The translations under genes were made by a program, and so were the position numbers. Positions 1 to 6,520 of a stretch of DNA of 7,616 nt are shown piece by piece. The notes beneath the pieces are model-generated. The model saw only the letters and a list, made by a program, of their open reading frames with translations. It did no database searches and was not told the DNA's origin. The DNA is from CAYUYM01 sp964449305. Lineage in GTDB: Bacteria; Bacteroidota; Ignavibacteria; SZUA-365; CAYQST01. Location: positions 1 through 7,616 of the forward strand of contig CAYUYM010000164.1 of the NCBI GenBank assembly GCA_964449305.1, read 5' to 3'. The first letter of the stretch is position 1. Every line of letters starts with the position of its first letter.

Positions 1-1404
1 GTCGTGCTGGTACTGCCCGACGCCGATGGATTTGGGATCGATCTTCACGAGCTCCGCGAGCGGATCCTGCAGGCGGCGGCCGATGCTGATGGCGCCACGG
101 ACGGTGAGATCGAGATCGGGGAACTCCTCGATGGCCGGATCGGATGCGGAATAGACGGACGCGCCGGATTCACTGACCATGACGACGAGGGGGCTGGCGG
201 CCATGCCCTCGAGCGCCTGGCGTGTGAAGGCCTCGGTCTCGCGCCCCGCAGTGCCGTTGCCCACGGCGATGAGCTCGATCCCGTATTTCCCGACGAGTTC
301 CACGATGATGCGGCGCGCATCGTTCTTCTGCTGCTCCGAGTGGAAGGGATGGATGAGGCGGTATTCGCAGAAGCGGCCGACGCGGTCCAGCGCGACGATC
401 TTGCATCCGGTGCGGATGCCGGGATCGATGCCGAGCGTGGGCTTCATGCCTGCGGGAGAGGCGAGCAGGAGGTTGCGGAGGTTGTCCTCGAAGGTCCTGA
501 TGGATTCGGCATCGGCGAAGGTCTTGCGGTCGAGGCGCACCTCGGAGATGAGCGTGGTGCGCATGAGGCGTTCGAAGGCATCGGCGATCATGTCGTCGTA
601 GAGGGAGCGGACATCGACGGCGCCGCTGTGCACCTCCTCGTCGCGGAGGTGATGGAGCACCACCTCCTCCTCGAAGGCGAGCTCGATGGCGAGGACGCCC
701 TCCGCCTCGCCCCGCCGCATCGCGAGCATGTTGTGCGGTGCCACGCTGCGCACGGGGACGCGGTAGGAGCGGTACATCTCGTACTTCGTGGTCCCCTCCG
801 GAAACCCATCGCGGACGGAGGTGACAAACACGCCGTGTTCGAACAGGTGGTCGCGGATCCATGCGCGCAGGGCGGCCTTTTCGGAGACCTCCTCGGCGAG
901 GATGTCGGCCGCGCCCTGGATGGCCTCGCCTGGTGTGGTGACGCCCTTCTCCTCCGAGACGAAGCGTGCCGCCACCTCGAACAGGTCGAAGGCGTGGGTC
1001 TCGGGCGTGTTGGCGGCGCGGATGAGGTCGGCCAGGGGTTCGAGGCCCTTCTCGCGGGCGATGGTGGCGCGTGTCCGCCGCCGGGGTTTGTAGGGGAGGT
1101 AGAGATCCTCGAGCTCGGTCTTCTGCATGCACTCCTCGATGCGGCGACGGAGCTCGTCGGTGAGCTTCCCCTGGTCGGCGATGGATTTGAGCACGGTGGC
1201 CTTTCGATCTTCAAGTTCGGTGAGGTAGGTGTGTCGTTCGAGGAGTTCGCGCAACACGATCTCGTTCATTTCCCCAGTCGCCTCCTTGCGATAGCGGGCG
1301 ACGAAGGGGATGGTGGCGCCTTCGGCGAAGAGGGCGATGGCGCCGGCGACGTGGTGTTGCTGGAGGGAGAACTCCCCGGCGAGGTGGGCGATGATGTCAC
1401 GCAT
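1..1404 (-). CDS. tex: Tex family RNA-binding transcription accessory protein (N-terminal part, truncated by window edge)
   Basis: Reading the - strand from an ATG at 1404 gives 468 codons without a stop to the left edge. Tex is a cytoplasmic nucleic-acid-binding protein implicated in transcription and RNA metabolism; its exact role is unsettled. Residues 1-190 form the helical N-terminal region, with the family signature ATIPFVARYRKEATG at 30-44 and the LYLPYKPRRRTRA segment at 101-113. A YqgF/RNase H-like domain spans about 321-450, with GIDPGIRTGCK at 325-335, GNGTAGRETE at 382-391 and SESGASVYSAS at 411-421. RLQDPLAELVKIDPKSIG begins at 444, and the read-through ends with QYQHD at the edge. 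Full-length family members are about 700-800 residues, so the helix-hairpin-helix and S1 domains lie outside the window. No in-frame start exists just upstream and no Shine-Dalgarno is visible, so the start rests on alignment with the usual Tex N-terminus. tRNA-His lies upstream on the same strand, separated by a terminator. Family assignment is very secure. Confidence 0.97.
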   Translation of the reverse strand, partial: MRDIIAHLAGEFSLQQHHVAGAIALFAEGATIPFVARYRKEATGEMNEIVLRELLERHTYLTELEDRKATVLKSIADQGKLTDELRRRIEECMQKTELEDLYLPYKPRRRTRATIAREKGLEPLADLIRAANTPETHAFDLFEVAARFVSEEKGVTTPGEAIQGAADILAEEVSEKAALRAWIRDHLFEHGVFVTSVRDGFPEGTTKYEMYRSYRVPVRSVAPHNMLAMRRGEAEGVLAIELAFEEEVVLHHLRDEEVHSGAVDVRSLYDDMIADAFERLMRTTLISEVRLDRKTFADAESIRTFEDNLRNLLLASPAGMKPTLGIDPGIRTGCKIVALDRVGRFCEYRLIHPFHSEQQKNDARRIIVELVGKYGIELIAVGNGTAGRETEAFTRQALEGMAASPLVVMVSESGASVYSASDPAIEEFPDLDLTVRGAISIGRRLQDPLAELVKIDPKSIGVGQYQHD

Positions 1405-1452
1405 GGATGGGATCGGTGGTTGGACGTGGATGAATCGGGTGTGCCTGGACGG

Positions 1453-1476
1453 AAAACGGCCGCCCTTGGGCGGCCG
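1453..1476 (-). terminator. Intrinsic terminator downstream of tRNA-His
   Basis: On the - strand the arms CGGCCGCCC and GGGCGGCCG (1457-1476) form a perfect 9-bp GC stem around AA, in practice 8 bp with a CAAG tetraloop. TTTTCC follows at once (1456-1451). It begins 12 nt past the tRNA 3' end and 49 nt before the tex start codon. It should end tRNA-His transcripts and limit read-through into tex. Flanking GGAAA and TTTCC could extend the stem. In the + direction only TTT follows, and no + gene ends here. Confidence 0.85.
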
Positions 1477-1488
1477 CGTTTCCTGGGG

Positions 1489-1562
1489 GGTGAGCGACGG
1501 GGCTTGAACCCGCGACCCTCAGAGCCACAATCTGATGCTCTGCCAACTGAGCTACGCTCACC
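1489..1562 (-). tRNA. tRNA-His, anticodon GTG
   Basis: The 74-nt gene folds as a complete cloverleaf. The acceptor has eight base pairs (GGTGAGCG with CGCTCACC), followed by T8-A9. The D stem is GCTC/GAGC with loop AGTTGGCA. The anticodon stem is TCAGA/TCTGA around TTGTGGC, with anticodon GTG at 1528-1526. The variable loop is GGGTC, and the T arm is GCGGG-TTCAAGC-CCCGT with one G-T wobble at its base. The eighth acceptor pair is the extra G(-1) opposite discriminator C73, the identity mark read by histidyl-tRNA synthetase, here encoded in the gene as is usual in bacteria. The 3' CCA is not encoded (C73 is followed by CCCCAGG), so it must be added by a nucleotidyltransferase. It has its own promoter upstream and terminator downstream. 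Confidence 0.98.
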
Positions 1563-1572
1563 ATGTCGGCCC

Positions 1573-1605
1573 CAAATATAACACCATTTCCGGCGGGAAT
1601 CCAAA
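1573..1605 (-). promoter_or_regulatory. Candidate Bacteroidota-type promoter for tRNA-His
   Basis: On the - strand TTTG (1605-1602) is followed after 21 nt by TATATTTG (1580-1573), an exact match to the TTTG-N19/21-TAnnTTTG pattern of the Bacteroidota primary sigma factor. The -7 element ends 10 nt before the tRNA 5' base, which predicts a leader of about 5-6 nt to be removed by RNase P. A sigma-70 reading (TTGGAT, 18 nt, TATATT) is also possible but has a poorer -35. The placement is convincing; no experiment is implied. Confidence 0.7.
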
Positions 1606-1689
1606 TGCAGAAGATGGCCGGTGTCGGAATTCCCGCGGAGCGCATTCCCCGGCCCGTGGCCCGGCCCGGTTCCCACGACTCGTTCCGGC

Positions 1690-1720
1690 TTTGAACTTTC
1701 ATGTCTTTTGAATAGATTTA
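1690..1720 (+). promoter_or_regulatory. Candidate Bacteroidota-type promoter for the DUF177-rpmF-plsX-fab operon
   Basis: TTTG at 1690-1693 is followed after 19 nt by TAGATTTA at 1713-1720, seven of the eight TAnnTTTG positions being satisfied. Transcription would start near 1725, giving a leader of about 17 nt before the ATG at 1742. It is the only AT-rich, promoter-like sequence directly upstream of the eight-gene + strand series. It is transcribed away from the tRNA-His promoter, with 84 nt between the two -33 elements. Confidence 0.6.
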
Positions 1721-1741
1721 CAGGCTGATGGAAGCATCATC

Positions 1742-2263
1742 ATGAAAACGCACGACAACCATATCATCCTTCACCTTTCCGGACTCGCCGATGGCGGGCA
1801 CGACTTCTCGTTTCACGTGCCGGAAGGGGCCCTGGAGCTGCCCGACAGTTTCCGTGCCCCGGTGGATGTGGATGTGGAGGTGGTCAGGATGCGTTCCCAG
1901 TATCTTGTGACCGCCCGTGCGGCGACATCCTCGGTGCACACCTGCGACAGGTGTCTCGAGCCGGTCCGCTTGCAGCATGCCACATCGCTCACACTCGTCT
2001 ACAGCTACGGATCGGGCGGCATTGATGCCCAGGTGGACGAGGACGACATCCGGCGGCTCGACCCGGGCGACCCGACCATCGACATCACCGCGGATGTGCG
2101 GGAGGCGCTGATTCTGTGCCTTCCCATGCGCATCACCTGCGGCGAGGATGATGCGGGCAACCCCGTGTGCAGCAACCCCCACCTTGAGCAGCATCTGGCC
2201 GGTGAGCCGGAGCCGGATCCACGGTGGGCGGTGCTTCAGGAGAAAATTCAGCGTTCAGAGTAA
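1742..2263 (+). CDS. yceD: DUF177 / YceD family protein
   Basis: The 173-residue product matches the DUF177 family, whose members in E. coli and plants have been linked to 23S rRNA accumulation; the molecular mechanism is unknown. The N-terminal half is a predicted beta-rich region, followed by the family CDRCLEPV motif at 68-75. A typical C-terminal segment follows: IDITADVREALILCLPM at 113-129, then CGEDDAGNPVC at 133-143. The closing DPRWAVLQEKI at 159-169 is also usual. Four cysteines (68, 71, 133, 143) could form a metal site, though this is inference. The ATG at 1742 has only a weak purine stretch upstream (GGAAG at 1730-1734), and no better start lies near. The gene sits 21 nt before rpmF, the standard partner of this family, which strengthens the call. 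The symbol follows the E. coli name for the family. Confidence 0.93.
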   Translation: MKTHDNHIILHLSGLADGGHDFSFHVPEGALELPDSFRAPVDVDVEVVRMRSQYLVTARAATSSVHTCDRCLEPVRLQHATSLTLVYSYGSGGIDAQVDEDDIRRLDPGDPTIDITADVREALILCLPMRITCGEDDAGNPVCSNPHLEQHLAGEPEPDPRWAVLQEKIQRSE

Positions 2264-2284
2264 TATCCAGGACCAGGAGATCCC

Positions 2285-2464
2285 ATGCCAAATCCAACCC
2301 ACCGCCATTCCAAATCGCGTTCCGCCAAGCGTCGCACGCATTACAAGGCCTTTGCGCCCGCACTGAGCACCTGCTCCAACTGCGGCGAGACCAAGATGCC
2401 GCACCGTGTGTGCCCGAACTGCGGTTTCTACAACGGCCGTTCCATCATCACGCCGAAAGCCTGA
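2285..2464 (+). CDS. rpmF: 50S ribosomal protein L32 (bL32)
   Basis: This 59-residue protein of the large ribosomal subunit has the classic bL32 layout. A basic N-terminus, MPNPTHRHSKSRSAKRRTHY, binds rRNA. It is followed by a zinc ribbon with cysteines 30, 33, 43 and 46 (CSNC and CPNC) and a short tail ending GRSIITPKA. All four zinc ligands are present, so this is the zinc-binding form rather than the zinc-free paralogue some bacteria use under zinc starvation. AGGAGA at 2275-2280 lies at good distance from the ATG. The gene lies between DUF177 and plsX, the commonest neighbours of rpmF in bacteria. Length and motif are unambiguous despite the small size. Confidence 0.98.
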   Translation: MPNPTHRHSKSRSAKRRTHYKAFAPALSTCSNCGETKMPHRVCPNCGFYNGRSIITPKA

Positions 2465-2494
2465 CCGGGATCCCCACACCCCGGGTCTGCCTGC

Positions 2495-3514
2495 ATGATC
2501 ACAATCGCTGTTGATGCCATGGGCGGAGACCTCGCGCCGGACACCACCGTGCGCGGGGCGCTTCTTTGCCTGGATGATCCGCGCTGTGATTTCCGCATCG
2601 CCCTCTACGGCGACGAGGCACGCATCCATCCCCTGCTTCAGGGACGGGAGGTGGATGACCGCATCGTCGTGGTCCATGCCTCGGAGACGATCGCGATGGA
2701 TGATGCCGCGGCGCAGAACGTGAAGGCCAAGAAGGATTCCTCCATCATCAAGGCGTTGCAGGCACACGCCGACGGGGAGGCCCAGGGCGTCATCTCCGCT
2801 GGCAACACCGGCGCTGTCATGGCGGCCTCCACACTCGTGCTCGGCCGTATCGCCGGAGTGTCGCGTCCCACCATCGGCACGCTCATCCCCTCGCTGCGCG
2901 GTCACACGCTCGTCATCGACGCCGGGGCGAACGTGGACTGCAAGCCGCTCCAGCTCCAACAGTTCGGCATCATGGGCAGTCTGTTCATGGAGCTTGTCGG
3001 GCATGTGGAGAGCCCCAGCGTGGGCATTGTCAACGTGGGTGAGGAGGAGGGCAAGGGCAACCTTGCCGCCGCGGAGGCCTACGACCTCCTGAGGCAGGCA
3101 CCGGTCAACTTCGTGGGCAACATCGAGGGGCGGGACATCCTCACCGGCACGGTGGATGTGGCGGTCTGTGACGGTTTCACCGGAAACATCATCCTGAAGT
3201 TCGCGGAATCATTTCCGCGCTTTCTCAAGGGGGGCATGAAGGCGTATGCCGGATCGCATCCCTGGCGGTTGCTGGTTCTTGCGCTTTTCGGATCGGTCTT
3301 CCGCCCCATGTTCCGCAACTGGGATCCCAACGAGGTGGGGGGCGTCCCCCTGCTTGGTGTGAAAGGGATCAGCATCATCGGGCATGGCAGTTCCTCGCCG
3401 AAAGGCATAAAAAACATGATACTCAAAGCCAAGGAGATGATCGACACGGACATCCCCGCCCGCATCGCCGGGGCGTTTGCCTCGCTGAAGACGGCAGGGG
3501 TGGGCGGTCGATGA
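2495..3514 (+). CDS. plsX: Phosphate acyltransferase PlsX
   Basis: PlsX converts acyl-ACP and inorganic phosphate to acyl-phosphate and free ACP. PlsY then uses the acyl-phosphate to acylate glycerol-3-phosphate at the start of phospholipid synthesis. It is a soluble protein that associates with the membrane surface. The 339 residues are family length. Recognisable segments are AVDAMGGDLAP (5-15), ISAGNTGAVMAAS (100-112), VIDAGANVDCKP (140-151), VGIVNVGEEEGKGN (176-189), FVGNIEGRDI (206-215), CDGFTGNIILKF (225-236) and PLLGVKGISIIGHGSS (285-300). The ATG at 2495 gives the typical MITIAVDAMGG start but has no clear Shine-Dalgarno; a GC-rich inverted repeat lies just before it. The stop overlaps the fabH start as ATGA, implying translational coupling. 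Confidence 0.97.
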   Translation: MITIAVDAMGGDLAPDTTVRGALLCLDDPRCDFRIALYGDEARIHPLLQGREVDDRIVVVHASETIAMDDAAAQNVKAKKDSSIIKALQAHADGEAQGVISAGNTGAVMAASTLVLGRIAGVSRPTIGTLIPSLRGHTLVIDAGANVDCKPLQLQQFGIMGSLFMELVGHVESPSVGIVNVGEEEGKGNLAAAEAYDLLRQAPVNFVGNIEGRDILTGTVDVAVCDGFTGNIILKFAESFPRFLKGGMKAYAGSHPWRLLVLALFGSVFRPMFRNWDPNEVGGVPLLGVKGISIIGHGSSSPKGIKNMILKAKEMIDTDIPARIAGAFASLKTAGVGGR

Positions 3515-4509
3515 CAGCAGCCATGAAACACGCACATATCACTGCCGTCGGGCATTATGCCCCCGACAAAATCTACGACAACAAATATTTCGAATCGATC
3601 CTCGACACGTCTGATGAGTGGATCGTGTCCCGCACCGGCATCCGCGAGCGTCACATCCTTGAACAAGGTGGGAGTTCGGACATGGCGGTGGAGGCGGCGA
3701 AGAAGATCCTCGCCATGCGCGGCATCGGCCCGGAGGAAATTGATCTGATCATCATTGCCACGGTGACGCCGGACATGATGTTCCCGCACACGGCATCCCT
3801 CGTCCAGCACAAACTGGGTGCGAAGAACGCCTGGGGGTTCGACCTCATCGGCGCCTGCTCGGGCTTCATCTACGCGCTCAACACGGGCATGCAGTTCATC
3901 AAGGCGGAGACGCACAAGAAGGTGCTGGTGATCGGGGCCGACAAGATGAGTTCCATCGCTGACTACACGAACAGAAACACATGCATCCTGTTTGGTGACG
4001 GCGCTGCGGGCGTCCTGCTTGAGCCGTCGGACGATCCGGAATATGGCATCCGTGATGTCCGCTGCTACCTTGACGGCTGCGGCGAGGAGGCCCTGCACAT
4101 GCGTGGCGGCGGCAGCCTCTACGGCACAAGCCACGAGACGGTGGACAAGAACATGCACGTGATCTACCAGGACGGCAAGGCGGTGTTCAAGGTCGCCGTC
4201 AAGGGCATGGCCGACGTGTCGGCGGAGCTCATGGAGCGCAACAACCTGAAACCCGAGGATGTGGCATGGCTCGTGCCGCATCAGGCCAACCTGCGGATCA
4301 TCCAGGCCACTGCCGACAGGATGGGGTTGGACATGTCGCGCGTGATGATCAACATCGACCGCTACGGCAACACCACGGCGTGCACCATCCCGAGCTGCCT
4401 CGCGGAGTACCATGGTGATGGCAGGCTGAAGAAGGGGGACAACATCGTTCTTTCCGCATTCGGCGCGGGCTACACCTGGGGCGGTGTCTACATCCGCTGG
4501 TCCATCTGA
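3511..4509 (+). CDS. fabH: 3-oxoacyl-ACP synthase III (KAS III, FabH)
   Basis: FabH starts type II fatty acid synthesis by condensing an acyl-CoA primer with malonyl-ACP. The 332-residue thiolase-fold protein has the full triad: Cys116 in GACSGF, His257 in VPHQANLRI and Asn287 in RYGNTT. Other family marks are LDTSDEWIVSRTGIRERHI (31-49), FGDGAAGVLL (161-170) and the closing FGAGYTWGG. The Cys-His-Asn set separates it from the Cys-His-His condensing enzymes such as FabF downstream. The chosen ATG at 3511 overlaps the plsX stop by 4 nt and has AGGGG about ten bases upstream. An in-frame ATG at 3523 (MKHAHITAVG) is closer to the usual family N-terminus and cannot be excluded. Primer choice, acetyl or branched, cannot be read from the sequence by eye. 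Confidence 0.97.
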   Translation: MTAAMKHAHITAVGHYAPDKIYDNKYFESILDTSDEWIVSRTGIRERHILEQGGSSDMAVEAAKKILAMRGIGPEEIDLIIIATVTPDMMFPHTASLVQHKLGAKNAWGFDLIGACSGFIYALNTGMQFIKAETHKKVLVIGADKMSSIADYTNRNTCILFGDGAAGVLLEPSDDPEYGIRDVRCYLDGCGEEALHMRGGGSLYGTSHETVDKNMHVIYQDGKAVFKVAVKGMADVSAELMERNNLKPEDVAWLVPHQANLRIIQATADRMGLDMSRVMINIDRYGNTTACTIPSCLAEYHGDGRLKKGDNIVLSAFGAGYTWGGVYIRWSI

Positions 4510-4521
4510 CCGGAGGCGGAG

Positions 4522-5436
4522 ATGAAGACCATTTTCCTTTTTCCCGGTCAGGCCTCGCAATACGTGGGCATGGGGCGTGACCTCCATGACCGTTTTCCGA
4601 AGGCGAAGGAGATGTTCCAGCAGGCCAACGACATCATGGGCGCGGACCTTGCGTCGGTGTGTTTCGACGGTCCCGAGCTGGAACTGAAGCAGACGAGGAA
4701 CACGCAGCCCGCGATCTACGTCCATTCGCTCATCATGGCTGAGCTGATCGGATTCAAACCGAGCGCATCCGCCGGACATTCGCTGGGTGAGTATCCCGCG
4801 CTTGTCACGGCTGGCGTGATGGATTTCGCCACAGGTCTCATGCTCGTGAAGGAGCGTGGCGCGCTCATGCAGGAATCGGGCATCCGCATGCCGGGCACCA
4901 TGGCCGCGGTGATCGGCGCGGAGCCGGCGCTCGTGACCGACGTGTGCACCGAGGCCTCGGCGGCCGGCATCGTCCAGGCGGCAAATTTCAACTCGCCCGG
5001 ACAGATCGTGATCTCCGGCAGCGAGGCGGGCATCGACCAGGCCGCCGTGCTGCTCAAGGAGCGCGGTGTGCGTCTTGTGAAGAAGCTGCCGGTGAGCGGT
5101 GCGTTTCACTCCCCGCTGATGCAGTACGCCGCCGATGGCATGACGGAGGTGTTGAAGGATGCCTCCCTGTCGCCAGCCCGACTTCCGGTGTATGCCAACG
5201 TCACGGCCGAGCCGGTGACGGATCCGGAGGTGATACGCGATCTGCTGCTGCGTCAGGTGACAAGCCCCGTGTTGTGGGAGGCCACCATCACGAACATGGT
5301 GCGCGACGGCGTGGAGCGCTTCATCGAGGTGGGGCCCGGCACGGTGCTCCAGGGCCTCTGCAAGCGCATCTGCCCGGACATCCCGGCCATCAGCATCGGC
5401 ACGGCGGACGAGATCGAATCATTTCTCTCCACCTAA
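4522..5436 (+). CDS. fabD: Malonyl-CoA:ACP transacylase (FabD)
   Basis: FabD moves malonate from CoA to the phosphopantetheine arm of ACP, supplying the extender unit for FabH and FabF. The 304 residues are standard length. Visible active-site elements are FPGQASQYVGMG (7-18, with Gln10), the nucleophile Ser87 in GHSLGEYPAL, Arg112 that binds the malonyl carboxylate, NFNSPGQIVISG (155-166), His196 in GAFHSPLM and Gln245 in LRQVTSPV. The first motif reads GQAS where GQGS is commoner, a conservative change. CGGAGG at 4511-4516 gives a good ribosome binding site, and the gap from fabH is 12 nt, so the genes are surely cotranscribed. Confidence 0.97.
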   Translation: MKTIFLFPGQASQYVGMGRDLHDRFPKAKEMFQQANDIMGADLASVCFDGPELELKQTRNTQPAIYVHSLIMAELIGFKPSASAGHSLGEYPALVTAGVMDFATGLMLVKERGALMQESGIRMPGTMAAVIGAEPALVTDVCTEASAAGIVQAANFNSPGQIVISGSEAGIDQAAVLLKERGVRLVKKLPVSGAFHSPLMQYAADGMTEVLKDASLSPARLPVYANVTAEPVTDPEVIRDLLLRQVTSPVLWEATITNMVRDGVERFIEVGPGTVLQGLCKRICPDIPAISIGTADEIESFLST

Positions 5437-5448
5437 CAAGGAGCAACG

Positions 5449-6195
5449 ATGAAGACACTCCAGGACAAGGTTGCGATCATCACCGGCGGCGCCCGCGGCA
5501 TCGGCCGCGCCATCGTCACCGCCCTGGCGGAGGAGGGGGCACGTGTCGTGATCTTCGACAAGTTCTTTCCCGAGGATTTTGACGCGTACGTCGCCAGCCT
5601 TCGTGCCGCCGGCGTGGACGTGCATCATGAGGCGGTGGACGTGACCGACACAGCCGGCACGGAGGCGGCATGCGACGCCATCGCCGAGCAGCTCGGCTCC
5701 ATCGACATCCTCGTCAACAACGCCGGCATCACGCGCGACAAGCTGATCATGCGGATGAAGGACGAGGACTGGGACGCCGTGCTTGCGGTGAATCTCAAGG
5801 GCACGTTCAACATGTCGCGTGCGGTCGCGAAGCGGATGGTGCGGCAGAGCAGCGGCAAGATCATCAACATCGCATCGGTGGTGGGGGTGATGGGAAACGC
5901 CGGGCAGAGCAACTATGCGGCATCGAAGGCCGGGATGATCGGTTTCTCGAAGTCGCTTGCCAAGGAGCTGGCGGGCCGGAGCATCAACGTCAACTGCATC
6001 GCCCCGGGCTTTGTGGAGACCGAGATGACGCACGTGTTGACGGACGAGCAGAAGGAGCTGTTCCTGCGCGTGATCCCGATGAAGCGGTCCTGCGCGCCGG
6101 CCGAGATCGCCGGTGTGGTCGTCTTCCTCGCTTCCCCGAAATCTGATTATATTACGGGACAGGTTCTTTGTGTCGACGGCGGCATGATCATGTGA
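5449..6195 (+). CDS. fabG: 3-oxoacyl-ACP reductase (FabG), short-chain dehydrogenase
   Basis: FabG reduces 3-ketoacyl-ACP to 3-hydroxyacyl-ACP in each elongation round. The 248-residue protein is a classical short-chain dehydrogenase: cofactor-binding TGGARGIGRA (12-21), NNAG (90-93), Asn115, and the catalytic Ser143, Tyr156 and Lys160 in IASVVGVMGNAGQSNYAASK. The family ending, SDYITGQVLCVDGGM, is present. The second beta strand ends FDKFF with Asp37, an acidic residue that in this superfamily usually favours NADH over NADPH. Position in the fab operon makes the FabG role far more likely than another dehydrogenase. AAGGAG sits 5-6 nt before the ATG, and the gap from fabD is 12 nt. The last codons before VDGGM are AT-rich compared with the rest of the gene. 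Confidence 0.96.
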   Translation: MKTLQDKVAIITGGARGIGRAIVTALAEEGARVVIFDKFFPEDFDAYVASLRAAGVDVHHEAVDVTDTAGTEAACDAIAEQLGSIDILVNNAGITRDKLIMRMKDEDWDAVLAVNLKGTFNMSRAVAKRMVRQSSGKIINIASVVGVMGNAGQSNYAASKAGMIGFSKSLAKELAGRSINVNCIAPGFVETEMTHVLTDEQKELFLRVIPMKRSCAPAEIAGVVVFLASPKSDYITGQVLCVDGGMIM

Positions 6196-6274
6196 CGCAT
6201 CGTCGCTTTCCGATCGGCAGTTCACGTTTGTTTCACTTCATTTCATATTCACCACATCACACGAGGTAGGTACC

Positions 6275-6517
6275 ATGTCGGAAGATGTCATCCAGAAAGT
6301 CAAGCAGATCATCGTCAACAAGCTCGGCGTCGAAGAGAGCCAGATCACCGACAACGCATCGTTCACGAACGATCTTGGCGCGGATTCGCTCGACACCGTC
6401 GAACTCATCATGGAATTCGAGAAGGCCTTCGGCCTCGAGATCAAGGATGAAGACGCCGAGAAGATCACGACGGTTGCAGACGCTGTGACCTATCTGACCG
6501 CCCAGTTGAACAAATAA
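6275..6517 (+). CDS. acpP: Acyl carrier protein
   Basis: This 80-residue acidic helical protein carries growing acyl chains on a 4'-phosphopantetheine arm and is the shared substrate of FabD, FabH, FabG, FabF and PlsX. The attachment site is Ser38 in DLGADSLDTVELIMEFE (33-49), the canonical motif. Helix one is MSEDVIQKVKQIIVNKLGV, and the C-terminal helix ends VADAVTYLTAQLNK. A GAGGTAGG stretch at 6263-6270 provides the ribosome binding site. The 79-nt gap from fabG is longer than gaps earlier in the operon and holds a T-rich stretch with repeated TTCA. This may reflect extra expression control, since ACP is usually needed in excess. Confidence 0.98.
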   Translation: MSEDVIQKVKQIIVNKLGVEESQITDNASFTNDLGADSLDTVELIMEFEKAFGLEIKDEDAEKITTVADAVTYLTAQLNK

Positions 6518-6520
6518 ACC

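Noticed and set aside
1489..1562. Reading the tRNA with a standard 7-bp acceptor, leaving three bases before the D stem
   Set aside because: The extra base is explained by G(-1) paired with C73, the normal histidine tRNA feature, and the GTG anticodon agrees.
4..1581. A 525-codon open frame on the + strand opposite tex and tRNA-His
   Set aside because: It lies codon-on-codon antisense to a clear Tex protein and crosses the tRNA gene. GC-rich codon use removes stops on the opposite strand. Its translation shows no family motif and is low in complexity.
3079..5109. A 676-codon open frame on the - strand across plsX, fabH and fabD
   Set aside because: Three proteins with intact catalytic motifs are encoded on the other strand. 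The antisense product is rich in His, Arg and Val with no recognisable domain, as expected for a shadow frame. The same holds for the long - strand frames at 2255-3004 and 5419-6225.
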